Origin: Sphingomonas phyllosphaerae
GTDB taxonomy: Bacteria > Pseudomonadota > Alphaproteobacteria > Sphingomonadales > Sphingomonadaceae
Assembly: GCF_029623345.1 (NCBI RefSeq)
Contig: NZ_JAPYKH010000001.1
Span: 310,001 to 374,000 of the forward strand
Reading direction: 5' to 3'
DNA length: 64,000 nucleotides
Shown: one piece after another, positions 26,844 to 35,645 of the stretch
Numbering within the stretch: the first letter of the stretch is position 1
How the letters are laid out: each line of letters opens with the position of its first letter
The notes under the pieces: model-generated
Told to the model about the DNA's origin: nothing
Seen by the model: only the letters and a program-made list of their open reading frames with translations
Database searches by the model: none
Program-made: the position numbers and the translations under genes

Positions 26844-28328
26844 GTGACTGACCTTACCGAACTCGGCATCCGCGACATTCGCGACGGCGTGCGCGCCGGC
26901 ACGTTCACCGCGCGCGAGGTGGCCGAGGCCTTCTCCGCCGCGGTCGCTGCCGCCAAGCCGCTCAACGCCTTTCTGGTCGAGACCCCCGAGCACGCACTCG
27001 CCGCCGCCGATGCCGCCGATGCGGCGCGCGCCGCGGGCGCGGCGCCCAAACCGCTCGCGGGCGTGCCGATCGGGATGAAGGACCTGTTCTGCACCAAGGG
27101 CGTGCCGAGCACCGCGGCGAGTCATATCCTTGAGGGCTTCACTCCCGAATATGAGTCTACCGTCTCGCAGAAGTTGTGGGACGCGGGCGCGGGCATGCTC
27201 GGCAAGCTCAACATGGACCAGTTCGCGATGGGCTCGTCCAACGAAACGAGTTTCTTCGGCAACGTGGTCAGCCCGTGGCGCCGCGCCGACGGTGGCAACG
27301 CGCCGCTCGCGCCGGGCGGCTCGTCGGGCGGCAGCTCGGCCGCGGTGGCGGCACGGATCGCGCCGGGCGCGACCGGCACCGACACCGGCGGCTCGATCCG
27401 CCAGCCGGCGGCGTTCACCGGTATCTCGGGGATCAAGCCGACCTACGGCCGCTGCTCGCGCTGGGGCGTGATCGCCTTCGCCTCGTCGCTCGATCAGGCC
27501 GGGCCGATGGCGCGCGACGTGCGCGATTGCGCGATCATGCTCGAGGCAATGGCGGGCTTCGACCCGAAGGATGCGACCTCGCTCGATCTCGAGGTGCCGC
27601 GCTGGGAGGCAGGGCTCAACGCCTCGCTCAAGGGCAAGCGCGTCGGCATTCCCAAGGAGTATCGCGTCGACGACATGCCGGCCGAGATCGACGCGTTGTG
27701 GCAGCGCGGGATCGACTGGCTGCGCGACGCCGGCGCCGAGATCGTCGAGGTGTCGCTGCCGCACACGCGCTACGCGCTGCCGGCCTATTACATCATCGCT
27801 CCGGCGGAAGCCTCGTCCAACCTCGCACGCTACGACGGCGTCCGCTACGGCCTGCGTGACCTGCCCGATGGCGCCAACCTGCAGGAGATGTATGCGCAGA
27901 CCCGCGCCGAGGGCTTCGGCGACGAGGTCAAGCGTCGGATCCTGATCGGCACCTATGTGCTGTCAGCGGGTTTCTATGACGCGTATTATACTCAGGCGCA
28001 GAAGGTGCGCACGATGATCGCGCGCGACTTCGAGCGCGCCTGGGCGGCGTGCGACGTGCTGCTGACGCCGACCGCGCCTTCGGCAGCCTTCGCACTTGGC
28101 GAGAAGGCGGCCGACCCGCTGGCGATGTACCTCAACGACGTCTTCACCGTGCCGTCGTCGCTCGCTGGTCTGCCCGCGATGAGCGTGCCGGGCGGCATCG
28201 ACGCGGGTGGGCTGCCGCTGGGGTTGCAGATCATCGGCAAGCCGCTCGACGAGCAGGGCGTGCTGGACGCCGCGCTGGCGATCGAGGAACGCGCCGGCTT
28301 CGTCGCGCGACCTGGGCGCTGGTGGTAG
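26844..28328 (+). CDS. gatA: Aspartyl/glutamyl-tRNA amidotransferase subunit A
   Basis: 494-residue amidase-signature enzyme. The Ser-cisSer-Lys triad is visible: Lys79 in GMKDLFCT, the [10 protein letters not shown] loop and [11 protein letters not shown] (residues about 155-185). It releases ammonia from glutamine for GatB. GTG start at 26844, 40 bp after gatC. The gene is separated from gatB by a toxin-antitoxin pair. Confidence 0.96.
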   Translation: MTDLTELGIRDIRDGVRAGTFTAREVAEAFSAAVAAAKPLNAFLVETPEHALAAADAADAARAAGAAPKPLAGVPIGMKDLFCTKGVPSTAASHILEGFTPEYESTVSQKLWDAGAGMLGKLNMDQFAMGSSNETSFFGNVVSPWRRADGGNAPLAPGGSSGGSSAAVAARIAPGATGTDTGGSIRQPAAFTGISGIKPTYGRCSRWGVIAFASSLDQAGPMARDVRDCAIMLEAMAGFDPKDATSLDLEVPRWEAGLNASLKGKRVGIPKEYRVDDMPAEIDALWQRGIDWLRDAGAEIVEVSLPHTRYALPAYYIIAPAEASSNLARYDGVRYGLRDLPDGANLQEMYAQTRAEGFGDEVKRRILIGTYVLSAGFYDAYYTQAQKVRTMIARDFERAWAACDVLLTPTAPSAAFALGEKAADPLAMYLNDVFTVPSSLAGLPAMSVPGGIDAGGLPLGLQIIGKPLDEQGVLDAALAIEERAGFVARPGRWW

Positions 28329-28343
28329 ACCGCTTTGAGCGCG

Positions 28344-28364
28344 AGTGTTACCCTCGGTAACACT
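28344..28364. promoter_or_regulatory. Perfect palindrome, probable autoregulatory operator of the vapBC pair
   Basis: AGTGTTACC-CTC-GGTAACACT: two perfect 9-bp arms around a 3-bp centre, ending 9 bp before the antitoxin ATG and immediately upstream of the CTGGAGGA ribosome binding site. Antitoxins of the AbrB/VapB type usually bind such palindromes to repress their own operon. It starts only 15 bp after the gatA stop, so it may also influence read-through into gatB. Confidence 0.7.
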
Positions 28365-28373
28365 GGAGGAACG

Positions 28374-28670
28374 ATGCACGCTCCGCTCGAGAGGCGCACC
28401 CGCACCAACATGACCAGCAAGGGACAGGTGCTGATCCCCAAGGACGTGCGCGACCTGATCGGGTTGGTTCCGGGTGCACCGGTCGACGTGGGCGTGAACG
28501 ACCGCGGGGAGGCGGTCGTGGTGCCGAGTGCCGTCGCGGCCGCGGAGACGACCGAGGAGCGGGCGCAGCGGCTCGACCGGCTGTTCGCCGGCGTCGATGC
28601 CGATCCGCTCTTCGATCGACCGAGCGACGAGATCATGCGCGCGCTTCGTGGCGACGAGCGCCTCCCGTGA
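28374..28670 (+). CDS. vapB: AbrB/SpoVT-type antitoxin (VapB-like)
   Basis: 98-residue protein. Residues about 13-50 form a swapped-hairpin AbrB domain (MTSKGQVLIPKDVRDLIGL, then GAPVDVGVNDRGEAVVV). The C-terminal half is acidic and helical (ETTEERAQRLDRLFAGVDAD), as expected for a toxin-neutralising tail. The ATG follows CTGGAGGA and the palindrome. Its stop overlaps the toxin start (GTGA). Part of a type II toxin-antitoxin module lying between gatA and gatB. Confidence 0.85.
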   Translation: MHAPLERRTRTNMTSKGQVLIPKDVRDLIGLVPGAPVDVGVNDRGEAVVVPSAVAAAETTEERAQRLDRLFAGVDADPLFDRPSDEIMRALRGDERLP

Positions 28671-29077
28671 TCTTCCTCGACACCAGCGTCGTGATCGATC
28701 TGTTCGGTGCCCAGCAGAGCGTCGGCGCGGCATGGTCGCGCGAGGCGTATCGCGCGGTCGCCGACCGGCTGCTGATGGTCAATCTGGTGGTCGTGGCCGA
28801 ACTCGCGGGCTATGCGACTCGACCGGAGCGGCTGCTCGATCGCCTTCAGGCGTTTCGGATCACTGCCGTCGATCTCACCGTCGATGCGTGCTTCGCTGCC
28901 GGGACCGCCTTTCGCGAATATCGCCGCCGCGGCGGCGCCCGTGACGCGATGCTCGCCGATTTCCTGATTGCGGGGCACGCCGTCGCGCTGCGCGCGTCGC
29001 TCATGACGCGCGACCGCCGGCTCACCTCCTATTTCCCCGACCTCACCCTCATCACACCCGAGACCGATCATGGCTGA
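28667..29077 (+). CDS. vapC: PIN-domain toxin (VapC-like ribonuclease)
   Basis: 136-residue PIN-domain protein. The acidic metal site is visible as Asp5 in [13 protein letters not shown], Glu in [10 protein letters not shown] near residue 45, and the C-terminal [17 protein letters not shown]. VapC toxins are Mg-dependent RNases, several of which cut tRNA or rRNA. GTG start overlaps the antitoxin stop by 4 bp. The 3' end overlaps gatB by 8 bp, so gatB translation probably depends on ribosomes finishing this gene. Confidence 0.88.
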   Translation: MIFLDTSVVIDLFGAQQSVGAAWSREAYRAVADRLLMVNLVVVAELAGYATRPERLLDRLQAFRITAVDLTVDACFAAGTAFREYRRRGGARDAMLADFLIAGHAVALRASLMTRDRRLTSYFPDLTLITPETDHG

Positions 29078-30533
29078 CGCATCCACTCCCTATCGAATCA
29101 AGGGCGGCACCGGCGAGTGGGAGGTCGTGGTCGGCCTCGAGGTCCACGCCCAGGTGACAAGCCAGGCCAAGCTTTTCTCGGGCGCTGCCACGGCCTTTGG
29201 CGCCGAGCCCAACACCCAGGTCTCGCTAGTCGACGCGGCGATGCCTGGCATGCTGCCCGTGCCCAACCGCGAGTGCATCCGCCAGGCGGTGCGCACCGGC
29301 ATGGCGATCGACGCGCAGATCAACCGCTGGTCGCGCTTCGACCGCAAGAACTATTTTTACGCCGATCTGCCGCAAGGTTATCAGATTTCTCAGCTTTATC
29401 ATCCGCTTGTCGGCGAAGGCTCGGTCGAGATCGAGGACGGCGAGACGATCAAGACGATTGGCGTCGAGCGCATCCACGTCGAGCAGGACGCGGGCAAGCT
29501 GATGCACGACCAGCATCCCACGCGTTCCTACGTCGACCTCAATCGATCGGGCGTGGCGCTGATGGAGATCGTCAGCCGACCAGACATGCGTTCTCCATCA
29601 GAAGCAGGAGCTTACCTGCGTAAGCTGCGGGCAATTCTGCGCTACGTGGGCTCGTGCGACGGCAACATGGAGGAGGGCTCCATGCGCGCCGACGTCAATG
29701 TCAGCGTGCGGCGGCCCGGCGCGGAGTTCGGAACGCGCACCGAGACCAAGAACGTCAATTCGGTCCGCTTCGTGATGGCGGCGATTGAGCATGAGGCGAA
29801 GCGCCAGGTCGAGTTGATCGAGAGCGGCGGCACCGTCGTGCAGGAGACGCGATTGTTCAACCCCGACAGCGGCACGACGCGGTCGATGCGCTCCAAGGAG
29901 GACGCGCACGATTACCGCTACTTCCCTGATCCCGACCTGCTGCCGCTGGAGCTGGACGAGGCCTTCCTCGAGGCCTGCCGCGCGAGTCTGCCCGAACTGC
30001 CCGACGCCAAGCGCCAGCGCTACGAGTCGCTCGGCATCACGCCGTACAATGCCGAGGTGCTCACCGCCGAGGTGGAGAGCGCGCGCTGGTTCGACGCGCT
30101 GTTGGAACAGGGCGCGGCGCCGGTCGCGGCGGCGAATTGGGTGACCAGCGAGTTGTTTGGCGCGCTCAATCGCCTGGGCACCTCGATCGGCGACAGCCCG
30201 GTGCAGCCGGGTCAGGCCGCCGAGCTGCTCGCGCTGGTGGCGGACGGCACGCTCTCCGGCAGTCTCGCCAAGCAGGTGTTCGAGGCGATGCTCGAGACCG
30301 GCGACGCGCCGGGTAAAATCGTCGAGGAGCGCGGGCTCAAGCAGACCAGCGACACGGGCGCGATCGAGGCGGTGATCGCCGATGTGTTGTCCAAGAACCC
30401 GGGCCAGCTGGAGCAGTATCGCGGCGGTAAGGTGGCTTTGTTCGGCTTCTTCGTCGGGCAGACGATGAAGGCGATGGGCGGAAAGGCAAATCCGCAGGTC
30501 GTCAATGACTTGCTGAAGAAGGCGCTGAACTGA
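29070..30533 (+). CDS. gatB: Aspartyl/glutamyl-tRNA amidotransferase subunit B
   Basis: 487-residue GatB. The N-terminal catalytic cradle has [37 protein letters not shown] and [12 protein letters not shown]; the C-terminal GatB/YqeY tail ends [16 protein letters not shown] (GGKANPQVV). It phosphorylates the misacylated tRNA and amidates it with ammonia from GatA. ATG at 29070 lies inside the toxin gene and has no strong ribosome binding site of its own. A hairpin follows the stop. Confidence 0.96.
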   Translation: MADASTPYRIKGGTGEWEVVVGLEVHAQVTSQAKLFSGAATAFGAEPNTQVSLVDAAMPGMLPVPNRECIRQAVRTGMAIDAQINRWSRFDRKNYFYADLPQGYQISQLYHPLVGEGSVEIEDGETIKTIGVERIHVEQDAGKLMHDQHPTRSYVDLNRSGVALMEIVSRPDMRSPSEAGAYLRKLRAILRYVGSCDGNMEEGSMRADVNVSVRRPGAEFGTRTETKNVNSVRFVMAAIEHEAKRQVELIESGGTVVQETRLFNPDSGTTRSMRSKEDAHDYRYFPDPDLLPLELDEAFLEACRASLPELPDAKRQRYESLGITPYNAEVLTAEVESARWFDALLEQGAAPVAAANWVTSELFGALNRLGTSIGDSPVQPGQAAELLALVADGTLSGSLAKQVFEAMLETGDAPGKIVEERGLKQTSDTGAIEAVIADVLSKNPGQLEQYRGGKVALFGFFVGQTMKAMGGKANPQVVNDLLKKALN

Positions 30534-30539
30534 GCCAGT

Positions 30540-30567
30540 CGCCCGCTTGCCGGTCGGCAGGCGGGCG
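30540..30567 (+). terminator. Hairpin after gatB
   Basis: A stem of about 12 bp (CGCCCGCTTGCC against GGCAGGCGGGCG, one T-G wobble) with a GGTC loop starts 7 bp after the gatB stop and is followed by GTAATTTCTCTCT. Likely intrinsic terminator for the gat operon. Confidence 0.6.
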
Positions 30568-30611
30568 GTAATTTCTCTCTCAGCGGCGGGATCGTCGACG
30601 AGGGGGAATGG

Positions 30612-31379
30612 ATGTCAGTCTGTCGCGCCGCCGTGGCGGCCTGCTGTGTCGCGCTCGTCGCCGTCGGGGCCGCTGAGCCGGCAGTGGCGCAGGAGCGATC
30701 GGCGGTGCGGCCTGGCTTCACCCTGCCGCGCGGCGCCGCGCATATCCTGCTGCTGCGCCCACGTATCACGGTCGGTGCGCAGTCGACCGCGGGTCTCTTT
30801 CAGGCCAACGCCGACTGGACCGCACAGGCGCGTGAGCAGATCGACGCTGCGCTGGCGGCGGCGCAGCGCACGTTCGGCAACGACGTGGTGCGCGCGCCCG
30901 AGGCGATCGGCACCGACACGCGGCTGATCGCCGACTATCAGGCGCTGTTCGCGGTCGTCGCCCAGTCGGTGATCGACTATCAGTTCTTCAAGGGCAATCG
31001 CCTGCCGACGAAGAAGCGCGCCGGCCAGTTCGACTGGACGCTCGGCCCGGACGTGGCGCGGATCGCGCGCGGGCAGGGGTGCGACTATGCACTCTTCGTC
31101 GATACCGAAGACGCTTATGGCTCGACCGGGCGCAAGATCTTTCAGCTGCTCGCTGCGGTGACGGTCGGGGTCGGGGTCAGGTCGGGCGAGCACATGGGCT
31201 ATGCCGGGCTCGTCGACCTGCGCACCGGCGATCTGGTGTGGCTCAACGCAGACCGGCAGATGGGCGGCGACGTGCGCACCTCGGAGGGTGCCGCCAAGCG
31301 GGTCGCCGAGCTGCTCGAGGGCTTCCCCGGCCGCGCCGAGGTGCCGGTGACCCCCATCGCCGCGTTGAAGGCGCGTTGA
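30612..31379 (+). CDS. Secreted protein of unknown function
   Basis: 255 residues. Residues 1-26 are a Sec signal peptide with a hydrophobic core (AAVAACCVALVAVGAA) ending AVAQ. The mature part has ILLLRPRITVGAQS and, later, GLVDLRTGDLVWLNADRQMGGDVR, a pattern seen in periplasmic or lipoprotein-like proteins that report a subunit property, but I do not recognise a family. It is the first gene of a three-gene unit with an M48 protease and another secreted protein (TGATG overlap with the next gene), so the products probably act together in the envelope. Confidence 0.75.
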   Translation: MSVCRAAVAACCVALVAVGAAEPAVAQERSAVRPGFTLPRGAAHILLLRPRITVGAQSTAGLFQANADWTAQAREQIDAALAAAQRTFGNDVVRAPEAIGTDTRLIADYQALFAVVAQSVIDYQFFKGNRLPTKKRAGQFDWTLGPDVARIARGQGCDYALFVDTEDAYGSTGRKIFQLLAAVTVGVGVRSGEHMGYAGLVDLRTGDLVWLNADRQMGGDVRTSEGAAKRVAELLEGFPGRAEVPVTPIAALKAR

Positions 31380-32554
31380 TGTCGCGCCCGATCGTCGGCG
31401 TGGCGCTGGCGCTCGCCGCGCTCTGTCTCCCGGTCGCGGCGCCAGCGGCCGACCTGACGCTGCCGCCGTTCGTGAGCGCGTATCAGCCACGTACCGCGGC
31501 TGAGCGCGGTATCTGGATGCAGGCCGACGAGGACGAGCGTCAGTTGCGCGATTCGCACCTGTTGATCGACGACGCCACACTCAATGCCTTCGTCCGCCAC
31601 GTGCTGTGCCGCACTGTGGGTGAGGAACGCTGCCACGCCGTCCGGCTGTACGTGCTTCGCGTCCCGGCGATGAACGCCATCACCAGCCCCAGCGGCGGGA
31701 TCTCGGTGTGGAGCGGGCTGCTGTTGCGGCTGCGCGACGAGGCCGAGCTCGGCGCAGTCCTGGGGCATGAGTTCGCGCATTTCGAGCAGCGTCACACCTT
31801 GGCGCTCGAGCACCGCCGGCTTGGCGCGGCCGATCTGGTCGCCTGGACGGCGCTGTTCGCGGGCGGGGCAGCGCCGCTGGTCAAGCTGATCACAACCGCC
31901 AGCACCTATTCCTTCAGCCGCGCGCAGGAGAGCGAGGCCGACTCGCTCGGCCTCCGCTTCGTCGCCGCCGCCGGCTATGATCCGAGTCATGTCGCCGGGG
32001 TGTGGACCCGCCAGATGGATGAGGCCGACGCCAGGGCGGCGGGCCGGAAGCAGCGCTCGCGCCGCTATGATGGCGTCTCTCTCCTCTCCACGCACCCGAC
32101 CGACCTGCAGCGCATGACCGCGCTACGCGCCGCCGCGGCGACGCTACCCGCCGGCGGCGTCACCGAGGCGGCGGCCTATGCCGCGGCGCTGCGGCCGTGG
32201 CGCGCGGCGTTCCTGGCCGATCAGATCAAGCTCAACGATTTCGGCGGCACCGACTATCTGCTCGGCCAGCTGGCACAGGACGGCTGGAGCGAGGAGCTGC
32301 TGTTCGCGCGCGCCGAGCTCTACCGCCAGCGCGGCAACCCGCGCGACTTGGTCGTCGCGGCCGACTTCTACCGTCAGGCGCTCGCGCTCGACCAGCGCCA
32401 CGCCGAGAGCCACCGTGGGCTCGGCATGGCGCTGTTGCGGGGCGGCGAGTCAGAAGAAGGCCGCGCCGAGCTGCGGCGCTATCTCGAGCTCGCGCCCGCT
32501 GCCGGCGACGCCGCGATGGTTCGCGCGCTCGTCTCGGAAAGGATTACTCGATGA
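31379..32554 (+). CDS. Periplasmic M48 family zinc metalloprotease with TPR-like tail
   Basis: 391 residues: signal peptide (residues 1-23, ending APAAD), then an M48 peptidase domain with the zinc site HEFAH (residues 130-134) and the third ligand in ESEADSLGLRF. The C-terminal region after STHPTDLQRM has helical repeats (ADFYRQALALDQRHAESHRGLGMALL), a TPR-like arrangement as in BepA/YfgC proteins that survey outer-membrane assembly. It overlaps the preceding gene by 1 bp and the following by 4 bp. Envelope quality control is the inferred role. Confidence 0.88.
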   Translation: MSRPIVGVALALAALCLPVAAPAADLTLPPFVSAYQPRTAAERGIWMQADEDERQLRDSHLLIDDATLNAFVRHVLCRTVGEERCHAVRLYVLRVPAMNAITSPSGGISVWSGLLLRLRDEAELGAVLGHEFAHFEQRHTLALEHRRLGAADLVAWTALFAGGAAPLVKLITTASTYSFSRAQESEADSLGLRFVAAAGYDPSHVAGVWTRQMDEADARAAGRKQRSRRYDGVSLLSTHPTDLQRMTALRAAAATLPAGGVTEAAAYAAALRPWRAAFLADQIKLNDFGGTDYLLGQLAQDGWSEELLFARAELYRQRGNPRDLVVAADFYRQALALDQRHAESHRGLGMALLRGGESEEGRAELRRYLELAPAAGDAAMVRALVSERITR

Positions 32555-33144
32555 ACCGCCCTCTCGGCACGTGCGCGCTGCTGATCGTCGCCACCGCCGC
32601 GCCCGCGCTCGCGGGCAACCGCCTGATCGACAGTGGTCACCCTGTCGCGGTGGCGCACGACACGCTGACGGTGACGCCCGATCGCGAGTGGAACGAGCTC
32701 GGCTGGCGGCCGGGCCCGCGCTGTGATCGCTGGACGCTCGATGGCCAGGCGCTCAATGCGGTCACATTCTGCGGCGCGATCGCGAGCGGCCGGCCGCTGT
32801 TCCGCGAGGCGTCGAAACACGAGCGGCCATTGCCACTTTTCTCCACGACCATGCTGCTCACCGACGTGCCTGATCTCGTCGAGAAGAGCTATCGCATCGC
32901 GCTGGGCGCAGCGCTGATTACGATCGACTCGGCCGAACCGGCGCAGCTCGACGGCGAGCGCGCGATCCGGTTCCGCTACACCTTCACGCGACAGGACGAG
33001 GAGGTTGAGCGGCAAGGCGAGGCGCTCGCGACGATCCGCGGCAAGAAGCTGTACTGGATGAGCTACGAGGCGCCGGCCATCCATTACTATGCCCGCGATC
33101 TGGAGAGCTGGCGCCGGCTCGCCGCGACCGCTCGCTTTCGTTGA
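32551..33144 (+). CDS. Secreted protein of unknown function
   Basis: 197 residues with an N-terminal signal peptide (TCALLIVATAAPALAGN). The mature part includes VTPDREWNELGW, two cysteines that could pair, and LTDVPDLVEKSYR, followed by a beta-rich region with FRYTFTRQDEEVERQG and KLYWMSYEAPA. I do not recognise a named family. Start overlaps the M48 protease stop (ATGA), so it is part of the same operon. Confidence 0.75.
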   Translation: MNRPLGTCALLIVATAAPALAGNRLIDSGHPVAVAHDTLTVTPDREWNELGWRPGPRCDRWTLDGQALNAVTFCGAIASGRPLFREASKHERPLPLFSTTMLLTDVPDLVEKSYRIALGAALITIDSAEPAQLDGERAIRFRYTFTRQDEEVERQGEALATIRGKKLYWMSYEAPAIHYYARDLESWRRLAATARFR

Positions 33145-33183
33145 GCCGGCCGGGGCGAGCGCCGGGGCCCGCTGGGTCGCGGC

Positions 33184-33384
33184 TCACTGCTGATTGTATT
33201 CCTGGTTCTTTACTTCGCCTCCGGTGCCGCTGTTGCCGTCGAACTCGCCGCTATCGGTAAAGCGCGCGGGCTCCTTGCCGCCCTCGCCGCGGGCGACTGC
33301 GTCGCTGCGCGCCTCGACCGCCTGCTGGATATCAGGGCGTTCGTCGTCGCGGTTCGGGATTGGGTCGATCTCTCGCTCGGTCAT
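33184..33384 (-). CDS. Small acidic hydrophilic protein
   Basis: 66 residues, strongly charged and predicted disordered (MTEREIDPIPNRDDERPD at the start, EFDGNSGTGGEVKNQ near the end). No family recognised. It begins 11 bp after the stop of the proline-rich small protein at 33396-33557, on the same strand, so the two look like a bicistronic unit. The absence of hydrophobic segments suggests a soluble accessory or stress-related protein, which is only an inference. Confidence 0.55.
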   Translation of the reverse strand: MTEREIDPIPNRDDERPDIQQAVEARSDAVARGEGGKEPARFTDSGEFDGNSGTGGEVKNQEYNQQ

Positions 33385-33395
33385 GTCGGTCTCGC

Positions 33396-33557
33396 TCAGA
33401 TGCTGGGATTGGCCGGGGCCGGGTCGCCCGCGGGCGCGCCGGGGGCGGGAATATCGATGTCCGGGCCGGGCGGGTTGATCTCGGGTGGCGGCGCGTCGGG
33501 CGTGCCGGGTGAGGTCGGCTGCGGCACGTCGGGCGGGCTGACGGGGTTGGTGGCCAT
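33396..33557 (-). CDS. Small proline-rich protein (53 aa)
   Basis: A 53-residue frame, MATNPVSPPDVPQPTSPG at the start and PAPANPSI at the end, with about one third proline. It has a clear AAGGAGAAAAG ribosome binding site at the right spacing and a proper stop, and is followed after 11 bp by another small gene. The strong ribosome binding site is the main reason to accept so short a frame; the low-complexity sequence on its own would be weak evidence. Function unknown. Confidence 0.5.
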   Translation of the reverse strand: MATNPVSPPDVPQPTSPGTPDAPPPEINPPGPDIDIPAPGAPAGDPAPANPSI

Positions 33558-33669
33558 CGCTTTTCTCCTTTACGCGTCAACGTACCGCAACCCGCGGAGT
33601 TGCCCATTCACGACGCTTGCTCCGGCCGCGCCCGCGGTATAGAGCCCGCCGACCGGCGGTGTCCGACTT

Positions 33670-33754
33670 GCGGGCGTGGCGGAACTGGTAGACGCGCCAG
33701 ATTTAGGTTCTGGTATCGCAAGATGTGGGGGTTCGAGTCCCTTCGCCCGCACCA
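33670..33754 (+). tRNA. tRNA-Leu (anticodon UAG)
   Basis: 85-nt tRNA including an encoded CCA end. The acceptor stem pairs GCGGGCG with CGCCCGC. The anticodon stem CCAGA/TCTGG encloses the loop TTTAGGT, with anticodon TAG at 33704-33706. There is a long variable arm (TATCGCAAGATG region) and a T-arm with GTTCGAGTCC. The class II shape with UAG anticodon identifies leucine, reading CUA/CUN codons. It lies just upstream of tig. Confidence 0.95.
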
Positions 33755-33812
33755 GTCCCCGCGCTTCACGCGGGGTGGCCATCACTCATTCTATTCCAGA
33801 CGAAAGCGGCCT

Positions 33813-35516
33813 ATGCAGACTGTCGAGACGTTGAACGAGGGCCTGAAGCGCGCCTATACCGTGACCATCCCCGCCAGCGCGATCGCGGGACGGGTCGACG
33901 CCGAGCTGAAGCGCGTCGCGCCGCAGATCCGCATGCCCGGCTTCCGCCCCGGCAAGGTGCCCGCCAATCTGGTGCGCAAGATGCACGGCCCGGCGCTGCA
34001 CCAGGACGCGCTCAACACCTCGATCCAGGAGGGCATCCAGGCGCTGATCAGCGAGAAGCAGCTGCGCCCCGCGATGCAGCCGTCGGTCGAGCTGGCCGAG
34101 GGTTATGAGGCGGGCAAGGACGCCGAGCTCAAGGTCGAGCTGGAGGTGCTGCCGCAGGTACCGGCCCCCGCGATCGAGGGGCTGAAGCTGGAGCGTCTCA
34201 CCGTGCCGGTCGACGATGCGGCGATCGACGTGCAGCTCAAGCGCTTCGCCGACATGCAAAAGCGCTGGGAGGATGCCGGCGACAAGGCGGCCGAGACCGG
34301 TGATCAGGTGACGATGGACTTCGTCGGCAAAACGCTCGACGACGTCGCCTTCGAGGGCGGCACCGGCAGCGACATGGCGGTCGAGCTCGGCGCGGGCCAG
34401 CTGATCCCGGGGTTCGAGGACCAGGTCGTCGGCGTCAAGGCGGGCGACGAGCGCCAGATCACCGTGACCTTCCCCGAGGATTACGGTGCCAAGGAATTGG
34501 CCGGCCAGCAGGCAACCTTCGATCTCACGATCAAGGCGGTGAAGACCGCCGCCGCGAGCGTGATCGACGAGGAGCTCGCCAAGCAGCTCGGGCTGGAGAG
34601 CCTGGACCAGCTGCGCGGGCTGCTGCGCGGCCAGATCGAGCAGGAGCACAACCAACTCACGCGCACCTATATGAAGCGCAAGCTGCTCGATCAGCTCGCC
34701 GAGGGGCATGATTTCGAGGTGCCGCCTTCGATGGTGGAGGCCGAGTTCAACCAGATCTGGCAGCAGCTCCAGCACGAGGCGTCGCACGAGCCCGACCCGC
34801 AGGCGGCGTTGGCCGAGATGGAGGCCGAGCGCGACGATTACCGCAAGATCGCCGAGCGTCGCGTGCGCCTCGGGTTGCTGCTGAGCGAGATCGGCCAGGC
34901 CAACGGCGTGGAGGTGACGCAGCAGGAGATGAACCGGCTGATCGCCCAGGCCGCGCAGCAGTATCGCGGCGAGGACCAGCAGCGCTTCGTCCAGTATATC
35001 CAGCAGGATCCGATGGCCGCCGCGCAGCTGCGCGCGCCGCTGTACGAGGACAAGGTCGTCGACTTCCTGTTCGACAAGGCCGAGGTGACCGAGCGCGAGA
35101 CGACGCGCGAGGAACTCGAGGCGGCGATCGAGAGCGAGGACGGCTTCGCGACCGGCACGCACCACCACGACCACGACAATCACAAGCCCAAGCAGACGCG
35201 TGGCAAGAAGAAGCCGGCCGCGAGCGACGGCGAGGGCGGGGCGAGCCAGGGCGAGGCGCCCGCGGCCGAGAAGCCGGCGAAGAAGCCTGCCGCGAAGAAG
35301 GCTGCCAAGGTCGACGAGGCCGCCGGGGACGACGCTGCCGCTGACGAGGCGACGGCCGAGGCGCCCGCGAAGAAGCCGCGCGCCAAGAAGGCCGCGCCGC
35401 TGAGCGAGGAGACCCAGGTGCTCGAGTCCGATCCGGCTGCGGCCGAAACGGCAGCGGGCATCGAGGCGGCCGACGCGCCGGCACCGAAGCGCACGCGCGC
35501 CAAGAAGGCCGAGTAA
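33813..35516 (+). CDS. tig: Trigger factor (ribosome-associated chaperone, PPIase)
   Basis: 567 residues. The N-terminal ribosome-binding domain has the signature GFRPGKVP. The FKBP-type PPIase domain spans roughly residues 165-250 (GDQVTMDFVGK, GQLIPGFEDQ). The C-terminal chaperone arms follow to about residue 445. After that comes a lineage-type extension of about 120 residues, His-rich (HHHDHDNH), then Lys/Ala/Pro repeats (KKPAAKKAAK, KKPRAKKAA) ending KRTRAKKAE. The core is normal; the tail is low complexity and basic. ATG at 33813. A strong terminator follows. The tig-clpP-clpX order is conserved, here with a GT2 gene inserted. Confidence 0.95.
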   Translation: MQTVETLNEGLKRAYTVTIPASAIAGRVDAELKRVAPQIRMPGFRPGKVPANLVRKMHGPALHQDALNTSIQEGIQALISEKQLRPAMQPSVELAEGYEAGKDAELKVELEVLPQVPAPAIEGLKLERLTVPVDDAAIDVQLKRFADMQKRWEDAGDKAAETGDQVTMDFVGKTLDDVAFEGGTGSDMAVELGAGQLIPGFEDQVVGVKAGDERQITVTFPEDYGAKELAGQQATFDLTIKAVKTAAASVIDEELAKQLGLESLDQLRGLLRGQIEQEHNQLTRTYMKRKLLDQLAEGHDFEVPPSMVEAEFNQIWQQLQHEASHEPDPQAALAEMEAERDDYRKIAERRVRLGLLLSEIGQANGVEVTQQEMNRLIAQAAQQYRGEDQQRFVQYIQQDPMAAAQLRAPLYEDKVVDFLFDKAEVTERETTREELEAAIESEDGFATGTHHHDHDNHKPKQTRGKKKPAASDGEGGASQGEAPAAEKPAKKPAAKKAAKVDEAAGDDAAADEATAEAPAKKPRAKKAAPLSEETQVLESDPAAAETAAGIEAADAPAPKRTRAKKAE

Positions 35517-35544
35517 GGGCGACGACGTCACCGCGACAGCGAAG

Positions 35545-35578
35545 GAGCCGGGTTGCCAGGACGCAACCCGGCTCTTTT
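35545..35578 (+). terminator. Intrinsic terminator of tig
   Basis: A perfect 12-bp stem (GAGCCGGGTTGC against GCAACCCGGCTC) with a 6-nt loop is followed directly by TTTT. It begins 28 bp after the tig stop. This is the clearest rho-independent terminator in the window. Confidence 0.9.
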
Positions 35579-35645
35579 ACGTTTCGGTCGGGATCATCGT
35601 CTAGGATGACGTTAAGGTGAGCGGATCAGGGCGGCGGGACGGCAG

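Noticed and set aside
33786..35531. 581-codon minus-strand frame opposite tig
   Set aside because: Leu/Arg/His-rich shadow of the trigger factor gene with no family marks.
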